From positions 62,001 to 126,000 of the forward strand of contig NZ_FQZB01000012.1 of assembly GCF_900141845.1 (NCBI RefSeq): a stretch of DNA of 64,000 nucleotides, written 5' to 3'. Position numbers and translations under genes: made by a program. The DNA comes from Clostridium cavendishii DSM 21758 (GTDB lineage: Bacteria; Bacillota; Clostridia; Clostridiales; Clostridiaceae). The notes below the pieces were generated by a model. That model was not told the origin of the DNA. It saw nothing but the letters and a program-made list of their open reading frames with translations, and did not search any database. This document shows, piece by piece, positions 51,362 to 60,177 of the stretch. The first letter of the stretch is position 1, and each line of letters begins with the position of its first letter.

Positions 51362-53236
51362 TTAATTTGTAATCTTTATAATACCCTCTCCAAATGATAC
51401 TTTCTTTTCTTCATAGCCTACTATATCTTTATATTTATCTGAATTACAAATAACTATTGGAGTCACTATGTCATAACCTATTTCTTTAATTTCTTCTATA
51501 TCAAACTCAATTAATTTGTCTCCAACCTTAACTCTATCTCCAGTTTTAACAAAAGCTGTGTAATGCTTACCTTCAAGATTTACAGTATCAAGCCCAATAT
51601 GAATTAATATTTCTAAACCACTATCTGATTGTATTGCAATGGCATGCTTTGATTCAAGTACAGTTGCTATTTTCCCTTCAATTGGAGCAACTACAGTGCC
51701 CTTATCAGGTATAATTGCCATGCCTTTTCCTAAAAGACCTCCTGAAAATACATCATCATTAACTTTACTTAAAGGAATTAATTCTCCCGAAAGTGGACTA
51801 GCAATTTCAATTATTTTATTATTTTCTAAATTAATTTCGTTAGTAACTTTTTCTATAGTTTCTTCCTCTTTTTCCTCTATTATATCTTCAAATCCTATTA
51901 TCCAAGTTAATGCAAATGTAACAACAAAAGCAATTGCACAAGTAATTAATGCATGTACTATATTCATAGGATTTTTTCCTATAAATGCTGGAAGTGCTGT
52001 AAGTCCTGGTGAAACAAAAGCATAACGTACAAGTCCTGAAAGTCCTGCATATATACCAGCACATCCTCCACCTATCATAGCTGCTATTAAAGGTTTTTTA
52101 AGTTTTAAAGTAACACCATAAAGTGATGGCTCTGTAATACCTAATAATGCTGTAACACCTGCTGATCCTGCAAGTTGTTTTAAATTTTTGTTTTTACTTT
52201 TTACTGCAACACATAGCGTTGCCGCACCTTGTGCTATATTTGATGCTAACATTCCAGGTCCATTAATCATTTCTGCTCCCTTATTAGTTAGTTGCATTGT
52301 AGCAATTGGTGTCATAGCCCATGCTGTACCAGTTACAACAAGGAAAGGTTGTAGTGCTCCCATAAGGAAAGGTATAAGCCAACTAGCTTTTGAATTAATA
52401 GCTTCAGCTCCTGCTGCTACTAAATCGTTTAAATAAGTTCCAAAAGGTCCTATAACTATTAATGCAAGTGGTGCTGTAAGTAATAATATAATTAATGGTT
52501 TAGTAAAGAATTTAATAATTGATGGTGAAACACGTTCTGCAAATCTTTCTATATAAGACATTATCCATACTGTTATAATAATAGGTAATACTGATCCAGC
52601 ATAATCAGTTAATTTCACAGGTAACCCCATAAAATGTACTGACTCTTTAGAAGCCATAAGTGTTGTCAAATTAGGATGTAATAATACCCCTGCAACAGTT
52701 ATAGCTAGTATTATACTACATTCAAACTTAATTGCTGCACCATATGCAAGTAATACTGGCATAAAAAAGAATGCTGCATCTGCAATTGTATTTAGAAGAT
52801 AATATGTTTGACTCTTATCGTTTAAAACGCCTGTTAATGTCAAAATAGCTAATACAGCTTTAATCATACCTGCTCCAGTAATCGCTGGAATCATAGGTGT
52901 AAAAGTTGTTGATATGACACTTATAAAACGAGAAACTATACTTTCCTTTTGTTTATTATTTTTAACTGAATTACTTTTTGTTCCTGAAATATTTCCTGAT
53001 GCATTAAGTATAGCCCTATAAGCAGTTTGTACATCGTTTCCAATAACCACTTGGAATTGACCTCCTTTGTTAACTACACTTATTACTCCAGGTAACTTTT
53101 TAATTTTTTCTACTTCTACCCTTTCCATGTCATTAAATTCAAATCTAAGTCTTGTAGCACAATGTGTAAGCTTACTTATATTTTTAGCTCCACCTACAAG
53201 TTCTAATACTTGAATTCCTACTTTTTTGTAATCCAT
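51362..53236 (-). CDS. bglF: Beta-glucoside-specific PTS transporter, IIBCA
   Basis: A 624-aa fused phosphotransferase enzyme II. IIB (1-85) has the phosphorylated Cys in LTHCATRLRFEF. IIC (about 105-450) has about ten membrane segments and the conserved motif GITEPSLYGVTLKLKKPLIA. IIA (about 480-624) has the active His in SGLEILIHIGLDTVNLEGK. It imports and phosphorylates aryl-beta-glucosides or cellobiose-like sugars. The first gene of the bglF-bglA-licT operon, it is preceded by a RAT/terminator switch. GGAGG precedes the ATG. Confidence 0.93.
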   Translation of the reverse strand: MDYKKVGIQVLELVGGAKNISKLTHCATRLRFEFNDMERVEVEKIKKLPGVISVVNKGGQFQVVIGNDVQTAYRAILNASGNISGTKSNSVKNNKQKESIVSRFISVISTTFTPMIPAITGAGMIKAVLAILTLTGVLNDKSQTYYLLNTIADAAFFFMPVLLAYGAAIKFECSIILAITVAGVLLHPNLTTLMASKESVHFMGLPVKLTDYAGSVLPIIITVWIMSYIERFAERVSPSIIKFFTKPLIILLLTAPLALIVIGPFGTYLNDLVAAGAEAINSKASWLIPFLMGALQPFLVVTGTAWAMTPIATMQLTNKGAEMINGPGMLASNIAQGAATLCVAVKSKNKNLKQLAGSAGVTALLGITEPSLYGVTLKLKKPLIAAMIGGGCAGIYAGLSGLVRYAFVSPGLTALPAFIGKNPMNIVHALITCAIAFVVTFALTWIIGFEDIIEEKEEETIEKVTNEINLENNKIIEIASPLSGELIPLSKVNDDVFSGGLLGKGMAIIPDKGTVVAPIEGKIATVLESKHAIAIQSDSGLEILIHIGLDTVNLEGKHYTAFVKTGDRVKVGDKLIEFDIEEIKEIGYDIVTPIVICNSDKYKDIVGYEEKKVSFGEGIIKITN

Positions 53237-53264
53237 AACTTTTCCTCCTCCGTTTTTTAAATAT

Positions 53265-53347
53265 AAAAAAGACCAAAATAAAATGCACTTCTCCCTAAGA
53301 GAAATACATTTTTATTTTGGTCTTGCCTGCTTTACCAGTAACATGCC
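53265..53347 (-). promoter_or_regulatory. RAT antiterminator site overlapping a terminator
   Basis: On the minus strand the RAT (53319-53347) contains TTACTGGTAAAGCAGGCAAG, the consensus of BglG/LicT-type ribonucleic antiterminators. Its 3' end overlaps the 5' arm of a terminator: AAGACCAAAATAAAAATG pairs with CATTTTATTTTGGTCTT, ending in TTTTTT at 53265. The upstream region 53348-53623 to the divergent helicase gene contains the promoters, but none can be assigned with confidence. Confidence 0.9.
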
Positions 53348-53623
53348 TTAACAAAAATGTTTAGACAATATATAGTTGTTTAATTGATTACATATTAACA
53401 TACATATTAAACATTTTCAATATAAAAATTAAAATATTTTCAAAAACTCTTTTCTGCTTTTTGATTAACACCTAAAAGTTAATATAAAAGAATAATAAAG
53501 TTTAAATTCCAGATAATATTTAATAATGCTATTTTACAAATATAATATAATATTAAATTAATCAAAAAGTTACTTTATAATAAAATATATCAAAATAAAC
53601 TTTGTTTTTAGAAAGGATCATCT

Positions 53624-55381
53624 ATGAAAAAAGGAGTTATGGAAAGGAATTTTAAAAAGCTTAAAAGCCAAATTCCTCAAATTGAACAAATAGTTAGACA
53701 TACAAAAATTAATGCCCTATGGGAACACGATGCTGCAATTAGAAAAAAAATTCGTGAACTAGATGAATTTAAAGACTTAGGTTTCAAAGATTATAAAAAT
53801 ATTTATAAAAAATACCTAGAATTACTAGAATATATATCTATTAGATTAATAGAAGGCTATAACAAAAAAAACAACACCTCCTACTCTTTTGATGAAGTTG
53901 TCAGTGGTAATTTTAATAACTATTTAAGGTCTGGAATAATTAGCGTACTTGTAAGTACACATATCCCAAAAATGATTTCTAAGGAATTCGAAAGAGTCTT
54001 TCCTTCAAATCCAAAGGATGAATATAGGGAAGCTAGATTAACACCTAGAAAGATATTTCTTCATCTTGGAGAAACAAATACGGGTAAAACCTATAATGCA
54101 ATGATGAGATTAAAAGAAGCTTCTAAAGGCATATATCTTTCTCCTTTAAGAATATTAGCATTAGAAAATTATGAAAGGCTAAATAAAGAAGGTGTTAAAT
54201 GTAATTTACTAACAGGAGAAGAAGAAGTCCTTGTTGAAGGTGCTAATCATATTTCTTGTACTATTGAAAAATTAAATATTAATGAGGAATATGAAATTGC
54301 TATAATTGATGAAATTCAAATGATAAATGATGATCAAAGGGGAATAGCTTGGACTAGAGCTTTATTAGGACTACGCTGCAAAGAAATTCATATATGTGGA
54401 GCTATAAATGCTAAAGATCTGCTAATAGAAATAATAGAAGATTGTAAAGATGCTTATGAAATAAAAGAATATAGAAGAACCATTCCTTTAATTCCTCAAA
54501 GAGAAGCCTTTTCCTATAAAGACGTACAAGATGGGGATGCTCTAGTTGTATTTTCAAAAAAGAGAGTTTTAGAACTTGCTACTCACTACTCTAATTTAGG
54601 AATACGCTGTAGTTTAATATATGGTGATTTACCTCCTGAAGTAAGAAGAAAACAATATGAACAATTTATTTCAAAAGAAAGTACTGTTTTAATAACTACA
54701 GATGCTATTGGTATGGGTGTGAACCTTCCTATAAAAAGAATAGTCTTTATGGATATTAAAAAATTTGATGGCAATGAAATTAGATTTTTAACCTCTCAAG
54801 AAGTAAAACAAATAGCTGGCAGAGCTGGTAGAATAGGCATATATGATGAAGGCTTTGTAGCTTCCTATGGCAATACGCAAGAATTTATATATGATGCTTT
54901 AGAAACAGATGATAAGCCTATTCAAGAAGCAGTGCTTGGACCAAGTGAAGAAATATTAAAAATTAAAAACCTTCCACTTAAAGAAAAACTAGCGTTATGG
55001 AGTAACCTTGAAGAAAAAGTACCCTATTATAGGAAAATGAATATAAGTGAATACTTGATTATTTTAGATAGTATAAAATTTTATAAATTATCAGAAATTA
55101 TTGAATGGAGTTTATTAAAAATACCTTTTGATGTTAGTAACGATGAACTACTGTCTTGGTTTTTGAATTATATAGACGAACTTTTTGTAGCTAAAAAAGA
55201 AATTTTATCAAAACCAATACTTAAATTTAATGATTTATATGAGCTAGAAATTTACTATCAAAAGATAAACCTTTATTATTCATTTTCCAAAGTTTTTAAT
55301 TTAGAATTTGATGAGTCTTGGGTTTATGATGCTAGAATTACCGTTAGTGAAAGCATTAACAATATACTTTTGAAATTATAA
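53624..55381 (+). CDS. Suv3-like RNA helicase
   Basis: A 585-aa superfamily 2 helicase of the SUV3/SUPV3L1 type. Motif I is LGETNTGKTYNAM (about 146-158), motif Ia is YLSPLRILALENYERL, motif II is the unusual DEIQM (DEIH-like), and GAINAKD, TTDAIGMGVNLPIKR (motif V) and QIAGRAGRIG (motif VI) follow. The Gln-rich motif VI with RAGR is as in mitochondrial Suv3. The N-terminal 140 residues are a helical region of unknown role. It likely unwinds RNA, and in eukaryotes Suv3 works with an exoribonuclease. GAAAGGATC precedes the ATG. The gene is monocistronic and divergent from the bgl operon. Confidence 0.85.
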   Translation: MKKGVMERNFKKLKSQIPQIEQIVRHTKINALWEHDAAIRKKIRELDEFKDLGFKDYKNIYKKYLELLEYISIRLIEGYNKKNNTSYSFDEVVSGNFNNYLRSGIISVLVSTHIPKMISKEFERVFPSNPKDEYREARLTPRKIFLHLGETNTGKTYNAMMRLKEASKGIYLSPLRILALENYERLNKEGVKCNLLTGEEEVLVEGANHISCTIEKLNINEEYEIAIIDEIQMINDDQRGIAWTRALLGLRCKEIHICGAINAKDLLIEIIEDCKDAYEIKEYRRTIPLIPQREAFSYKDVQDGDALVVFSKKRVLELATHYSNLGIRCSLIYGDLPPEVRRKQYEQFISKESTVLITTDAIGMGVNLPIKRIVFMDIKKFDGNEIRFLTSQEVKQIAGRAGRIGIYDEGFVASYGNTQEFIYDALETDDKPIQEAVLGPSEEILKIKNLPLKEKLALWSNLEEKVPYYRKMNISEYLIILDSIKFYKLSEIIEWSLLKIPFDVSNDELLSWFLNYIDELFVAKKEILSKPILKFNDLYELEIYYQKINLYYSFSKVFNLEFDESWVYDARITVSESINNILLKL

Positions 55382-55526
55382 GAAACTATCCAATTTCTGG
55401 ATTTAGTTATTTGAACTTACTTTAAAAGAGTACCCTTACGAATTTATATGAATAGAAATTTCATTTTAAAATTTAAAATTATCAAAACAAAAAATGCTAT
55501 TAATCTTTAAGATAAGGAGAGAAGTT

Positions 55527-55703
55527 ATGGATTTAGAAAGAGTTAGTGAAATTATTGATTCATTAGGTGTAATTGATGTGAAATACAATGGAAAATCAGT
55601 TTGGATAGAAAGAATTATAGAAGCAACTAATGAAGCTGAGGTTAAGAATTTAGAAACAGGCAAAGATTATACGGTAGATATATCCAAATTAAAAGAAAGC
55701 TAA
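55527..55703 (+). CDS. sspH: H-type small acid-soluble spore protein
   Basis: A 58-aa protein, MDLERVSEIIDSLGVIDVKY, followed by NGKSVWIERIIEATNEAEVK. It matches the SspH family of minor spore proteins (pattern YNGxxVxIExV and a short acidic tail). These are made in the forespore under sigma-G control in Bacillus. It shows that the organism sporulates. The start at 55527 follows AAGGAGAG; an upstream open stretch of 11 codons is not part of the family. Confidence 0.88.
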   Translation: MDLERVSEIIDSLGVIDVKYNGKSVWIERIIEATNEAEVKNLETGKDYTVDISKLKES

Positions 55704-55733
55704 CGTATTATTCTTAAAACCATATTATGTATT

Positions 55734-55797
55734 AGGGTGAATTATTGTATAAATTATGTTTCTTGTAAACTAATATTTATACAAAAGTTCACTCTTT
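55734..55797 (+). terminator. Probable terminator of sspH
   Basis: AGGGTGAA pairs with TTCACTCT at the base of a longer imperfect hairpin, with TATAAAT/ATTTATA in the middle, and TTTTTC follows. Confidence 0.5.
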
Positions 55798-55925
55798 TTC
55801 TATTTATATATCAAAAATAATTTAATTCTTATTAAGTATATATTGGGAGATTTAAATCATAAAATTAAATAAATTATAATAATTTAAAAATGTATACTAA
55901 CTGATTAACGGAGGAGGATATTTTC

Positions 55926-56582
55926 ATGAATCCTATTTTAAAGCTTTGGAAAAAATATTCTTACATAATATTATTAATTTTTCTAGTTAAAGGCTTATTT
56001 GATTTTAGAATCGGATTGATTGCAATAATATGTATGCTTGGACCAATTATAGTTTCTTTTTTTAAAGGAAGGTTTTGGTGTGGAAATCTTTGTCCAAGAG
56101 GGAGCTTTTATGATAACTTTATTGCAAAATTCTGTAACAAAAGAAAAACCCCAAATTTTTTAAGAACTATTCCTTTTAGAATTTTTATTACTTTTTTAAT
56201 GCTTACTTTTTTTACTACTAATATAATTAAAAATTGGGGAAACCTATATAGGATGGGTGGGATAGTCTATAGATTAATAGTTATTACTACAATTATTGGT
56301 CTATCCCTTTCTCTTTTTTACAACGAAAGGAGTTGGTGTAATTTTTGTCCTATGGGAAATCTAGCTGCTTTAATTTCAAAAATAAGAAATAAGAAAAATA
56401 AGAAAACCTTATTACAAATAGATGCAAATTGTATCTCCTGTAGACTATGTGAAAAGAATTGTCCAATGGGACTTTCCCCTTATAAATATAAAAATTCTAC
56501 TATAAAGCATGCTGATTGTATTCAATGTGGTAGATGTATTCTTAAGTGTCCTAAAAAATCTATTCATTATATGAAAGATTAA
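55926..56582 (+). CDS. 4Fe-4S membrane protein (NapH/YccM-like)
   Basis: A 218-aa membrane protein with four to five transmembrane segments. Cysteine motifs CGNLCPRGSFYD and CNFCPMGNL lie in the membrane-associated part, as in NapH/RnfC-like quinol oxidation proteins. The C-terminal ferredoxin domain has two 4Fe-4S motifs, CISCRLCEKNCPMG and CIQCGRCILKCPKK. It likely transfers electrons between a membrane donor and cytoplasmic partner; no partner is encoded next to it. A GGAGGAGG site precedes the ATG. Confidence 0.85.
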   Translation: MNPILKLWKKYSYIILLIFLVKGLFDFRIGLIAIICMLGPIIVSFFKGRFWCGNLCPRGSFYDNFIAKFCNKRKTPNFLRTIPFRIFITFLMLTFFTTNIIKNWGNLYRMGGIVYRLIVITTIIGLSLSLFYNERSWCNFCPMGNLAALISKIRNKKNKKTLLQIDANCISCRLCEKNCPMGLSPYKYKNSTIKHADCIQCGRCILKCPKKSIHYMKD

Positions 56583-56747
56583 TAAAAACATCTATATTAA
56601 AATTTTGTCATTAAAAAACAAACATATTATTAATTTAATTCTTAAATAAGCTAAGATTTCTAAAAAAACTATCTATTAATAATAGTAACCATACTTTAAA
56701 TTATTAATAAGATAATATTGTAGATAAATTTTTACTAGGAGTATTAA

Positions 56748-57242
56748 ATGTATCACAATTTTCCTTATTATATACACTATTATACTTTAAATAGATTACC
56801 TTCATCATATAAATCTTTAAACGACATTCTACCATTAATAAAACAATCTATTCAAAGTGAAAATGAGTATAAACTTTTTTATAATTATTTGATTTCTATT
56901 GCCCCAACTGATGAAGAAAAAAATATTATTTCAAGTATTAGAGATGATGAAGGTAAGCATAGTAAAATCTTCAAGCAAATTTATACCTTTTATACAAATA
57001 AAGTATTGGAAATTCCAGATAATATAGAATTTGAAAAGCCAAAATCTTATATTACAGGCATAGTACAAGCTAAATTTTTTGAATTAAATGAGTTAACAAA
57101 AGATAGAGATATAATGACAGGACTTCCTGATAAATATTTTAGGGATATGGTGTTTGAAGTTGTTACAGATGATATAATTCATGCAAACAAATATGATTAT
57201 CTACTTTATTTAAATTTTAAGAATAATAATGTTAAAAATTAA
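56748..57242 (+). CDS. Ferritin-like domain protein, single domain
   Basis: A 164-aa helical protein. Iron-binding-type motifs are LISIAPTDEEKNIISSIRDD followed by EGKHSKIFKQIY (ExxH), and near the C-terminus VTDDIIHANKYDYLL with a conserved His, the pattern of rubrerythrin/ferritin-like four-helix bundles. The N-terminus NFPYYIHYYTLNRLPSSYKS is Tyr-rich, which is seen in spore coat-associated relatives. Its role may be iron or peroxide handling, or coat structure. TAGGAG precedes the ATG. It is the single-domain relative of the double-domain protein that follows. Confidence 0.75.
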   Translation: MYHNFPYYIHYYTLNRLPSSYKSLNDILPLIKQSIQSENEYKLFYNYLISIAPTDEEKNIISSIRDDEGKHSKIFKQIYTFYTNKVLEIPDNIEFEKPKSYITGIVQAKFFELNELTKDRDIMTGLPDKYFRDMVFEVVTDDIIHANKYDYLLYLNFKNNNVKN

Positions 57243-57347
57243 ATATTTTACCATTTTAAAGAAATATATATTTATGTTATACTCGTAACATTAATTTATC
57301 AATATAATACAATATTAATATGAACAATTTACTATTAGGAGTATTAA

Positions 57348-58334
57348 ATGAATTCTTATCTGCCTTACAATATATTATACTATAATAAAGCTCCATTACC
57401 TAAATCATATAAGACTATAGAAACAGCTATACTTTTGTTAAAAGAAATTATTTTAACCCAAGAAAAATATATGCCTTTTTTCGAACAGTTAATTTCTATA
57501 GCTCCATCTCAAGAAGAAAAAGATGTTATAACTTCAATTAGAAATGATGAAAATAGGCATAATAAATTACTTAGAGAAATATACAAATTTTATACAAATA
57601 ATAGCATATCTATTCCACCTGATATGAAGTTTGTACTTCCTAAATCATATATAGATGGTTTAAGCAAGGCAAAATTTGGTGAATTAAAAGCCATAGAACA
57701 ATATAGAGATATAAGAGCTGGACTTCCAGATAAATATTATACAGATATTATGCTTGAAATATTAACAGACCATTTAATTCATGCTCATAAATACGATTAT
57801 CTACTTTACTTAAATTTAGAGAATATAAATTTAGATGAACAAGCTAAAAAACTTGCTTTGAGTGAATTTTCAATATGTACTAATCCTAATAGATTACCTT
57901 CATCATATAAAAGTTTAGAAGCTTCATTATCAATAATAAAACAAGCTATTCAAAACCAAACAAAATTTGAATTTCTGTATAATTATTTAATTTCTGTAGC
58001 ACCTTCTGAGGAAGAAAAAAATATTATTACTCAGATTAGAAATGATGAAATTAAACATAATAAATATTTTACAGAAATTTATCAATTTTATACAAACCAA
58101 CTTATAAATTGCCCTATAAATATACAATTCAAAAAACCTCAATTTTATGTTTATGGTTTAATTATATCTGAAATTTCTGAATTAAAAAAATTAGAACAAT
58201 ATAAAGATATAAGCGTTGCCATTCCTGATATTTATTATAAAGATATGATATTTGAAATTATAACTGATAATATAATTCATTTAGGTAAATATGATTATCT
58301 TCTTTTAATAAACAAACAAAAGAGTTTACTTTAG
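57348..58334 (+). CDS. Ferritin-like protein with two tandem domains
   Basis: A 328-aa protein composed of two copies of the domain in the preceding gene. Copy 1 (about 1-160) has EEKDVITSIRNDENRHNKLL and ILTDHLIHAHKYDYLL. Copy 2 (about 180-328) has EEKNIITQIRNDEIKHNKYF and IITDNIIHLGKYDYLL. Copy 2 starts NRLPSSYKSLEASL, nearly identical to NRLPSSYKSLNDIL of the neighbour, so the fusion arose from that type of gene. All ExxH motifs are present. The 5' sequence and ribosome binding site (TAGGAG) are also duplicated. The function is as for the single-domain paralogue. Confidence 0.78.
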   Translation: MNSYLPYNILYYNKAPLPKSYKTIETAILLLKEIILTQEKYMPFFEQLISIAPSQEEKDVITSIRNDENRHNKLLREIYKFYTNNSISIPPDMKFVLPKSYIDGLSKAKFGELKAIEQYRDIRAGLPDKYYTDIMLEILTDHLIHAHKYDYLLYLNLENINLDEQAKKLALSEFSICTNPNRLPSSYKSLEASLSIIKQAIQNQTKFEFLYNYLISVAPSEEEKNIITQIRNDEIKHNKYFTEIYQFYTNQLINCPINIQFKKPQFYVYGLIISEISELKKLEQYKDISVAIPDIYYKDMIFEIITDNIIHLGKYDYLLLINKQKSLL

Positions 58335-58442
58335 ATGAACTTAATCATATGTTGCTTTCATTTCCAACTTTTAAATAGGATAATATAGTCCTGTTACGGA
58401 TAATATATAAATGGCTAAAAAATATTAATGGAGGTATGTGAC

Positions 58443-58895
58443 ATGAGTATATTTGGAGAAATTTTTGGAGATGACAGTAATAATAAAGAAGCAAAGCATA
58501 CTGATGATGATGCTACTCTTCGTCTGCGTAAAGAAGAACTTGATATTGCTAAAAGCAGAGTTCAAAGAGGAGAAGTAGAACTTGGTAAGGAAATTATAGA
58601 AGAGCATAAAATAGTTGATGTTCCTGTAGAGCGTGAGGAAGTAGTAATTGAAAGAAAAAGTTTAAATAATGAAGCAAGTGACTCTCCTATTGCAGAAGAA
58701 GAAACTATTAGAATTCCTGTTACTGAAGAAAAAATTGATGTTAATAAACGTACAGTCTTAACAAGTGAGGTTTCTGCACACAAACATACTGTAGAAGACA
58801 CAAAACATGTAGATGAAACTCTTAAAAGAGAAGAGGCTCGTATAAATAATATTGGAAATGCTGATATTATTGACAGTAATAATTACCAAGATTAA
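58443..58895 (+). CDS. DUF2382 (YsnF/AvaK) stress protein
   Basis: A 150-aa charged protein. TLRLRKEELDIAKSRVQRGE, followed by VDVPVEREEVVIERK and IRIPVTEEKIDVNKR, matches DUF2382 repeated strands. In Bacillus the related YsnF is a general stress protein; the biochemical role is unknown. GGAGG stands upstream of the ATG at 58443. A terminator and a paralogue follow. Confidence 0.85.
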   Translation: MSIFGEIFGDDSNNKEAKHTDDDATLRLRKEELDIAKSRVQRGEVELGKEIIEEHKIVDVPVEREEVVIERKSLNNEASDSPIAEEETIRIPVTEEKIDVNKRTVLTSEVSAHKHTVEDTKHVDETLKREEARINNIGNADIIDSNNYQD

Positions 58896-58900
58896 TACAT

Positions 58901-58942
58901 TTAGAACACCTCCAAGTCATATATGATTTGTGAGGTGTTTTT
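58901..58942 (+). terminator. Terminator between the DUF2382 genes
   Basis: AACACCTC pairs with GAGGTGTT at the base of a longer hairpin (CAAGTCATATATGATTTG in the middle) followed by TTTTA. It sits upstream of the second DUF2382 gene, so part of transcription may read through. Confidence 0.7.
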
Positions 58943-58965
58943 ATAAACAACTGGAGGATAATAAC

Positions 58966-59400
58966 ATGGCAAATAACTCGTTTATAACAAATACACCAAA
59001 TAATGATACAAAAAATACAAGTGATAATAAATTACTTAATAAGGATATTATTATTAAATTGAAAAAAGAGGAACTTAATATAACAAAAGAATGGATAAAA
59101 ACAGGAGATGTAAAAATTCATAAAGAACGTTTTATAGAAGAAAAACATTTTATTATCCCTATTACTCATGAAGAGTTAGTAATAGAAAAAAAGAGTTTTA
59201 ATTCATCTGATTCTAATAATGTTTCTTCTGAAATTGTCCATATACCTCTTACTACTGAAAAAGTTGAATTTACTAAAGAAAAATTTTTTTTAGAAGATGT
59301 GTCTATATATAAAGAACAAATTAAAGATATAAAACAAATTGAAACAATATTAAAAGAGGAAAAAATTAAGATAAAAACTCCAGATTCTTTCGAAATATAA
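58966..59400 (+). CDS. DUF2382 protein, diverged paralogue
   Basis: A 144-aa relative of the preceding protein: IIIKLKKEELNITKEWIKTG, HFIIPITHEELVIEKKSF and VHIPLTTEKVEFTKEKFF are the same three strands. It is less acidic and carries an Asn/Thr-rich N-terminal extension of about 30 residues. GGAGG lies before the ATG at 58966. Probably the result of a local duplication with faster divergence. Confidence 0.8.
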   Translation: MANNSFITNTPNNDTKNTSDNKLLNKDIIIKLKKEELNITKEWIKTGDVKIHKERFIEEKHFIIPITHEELVIEKKSFNSSDSNNVSSEIVHIPLTTEKVEFTKEKFFLEDVSIYKEQIKDIKQIETILKEEKIKIKTPDSFEI

Positions 59401-59462
59401 ACTCCATTTTATCAATATTTCTATCACATATACCAAATTTTCTTTATACCTGAATTAAATAT

Positions 59463-59507
59463 AAAAGCTATTTAATTGAATTATAGCATTCAATTAAACA
59501 GCTTCTA
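59463..59507. terminator. Terminator between convergent genes
   Basis: AAGCTATTTAATTGAAT pairs with ATTCAATTAAACAGCTT (one mismatch). It closes the rib operon on the minus strand and the DUF2382 gene on the plus strand. Confidence 0.8.
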
Positions 59508-59529
59508 ACATCAACATTACTCCTATATA

Positions 59530-59991
59530 TTACAATTCTTTCAATAAATTAGCCATCTCTATAGCAGTTACAGCTGCATCATATCCTTTATTCCCTGCTT
59601 TAGTACCAGCCCTTTCAACAGCTTGTTCTATGTTATCTGTAGTTAAAACTCCAAATATAACAGGCTTTTCAGTGGATAAAGAAACTGAAGCAATACCCTT
59701 AGATGCTTCTGCACATACATAATCAAAATGCGGTGTAGATCCCTTTATAACAGCTCCTAAGCAAATAATCGCATCATAATTATCACTTTTCACCATTTTT
59801 TTAGCTATTAATGGTAGTTCAAAAGCTCCTGGCACCCAAGCTATTTCAATATCATTTTCATTTACACCATGCCTTTTTAGTCCGTCTAAAGCTCCACCTA
59901 ATAATTTTGAAACTATAAACTCATTAAATCTTCCTACTACAATACCAATCCTCAGACCTTCTGCTACCAATTTTCCTTCCATTATTTTCAT
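59530..59991 (-). CDS. ribH: 6,7-dimethyl-8-ribityllumazine synthase
   Basis: A 153-aa lumazine synthase, penultimate enzyme of riboflavin synthesis. It has GIVVGRFNEFIVSKLLGGAL, the substrate loop WVPGAFELPLIAKKM, and CLGAVIKGSTPHFDYVCAEA with the catalytic His in HFDYV. It condenses the ribD-derived pyrimidinedione with the butanone phosphate from RibBA and assembles into icosahedral or pentameric shells. AGGAG stands 8 bases before the ATG at 59991. It is the last gene of the rib operon, separated from ribBA by 186 bases. Confidence 0.96.
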   Translation of the reverse strand: MKIMEGKLVAEGLRIGIVVGRFNEFIVSKLLGGALDGLKRHGVNENDIEIAWVPGAFELPLIAKKMVKSDNYDAIICLGAVIKGSTPHFDYVCAEASKGIASVSLSTEKPVIFGVLTTDNIEQAVERAGTKAGNKGYDAAVTAIEMANLLKEL

Positions 59992-60177
59992 ATCTATCAC
60001 TCCTAATATTTTTTTAAATTTAGATTTTTATGATATATATTGAAATTTAAAATATATCTTTATATTAATACATTTGTTAAACACGAAATAAACATATATC
60101 AAATTTAATTTGTAGAAAGCATATTACAATATATAATAATAAACATAAAATAAAGAATTATATTATTTTTTATAAAT

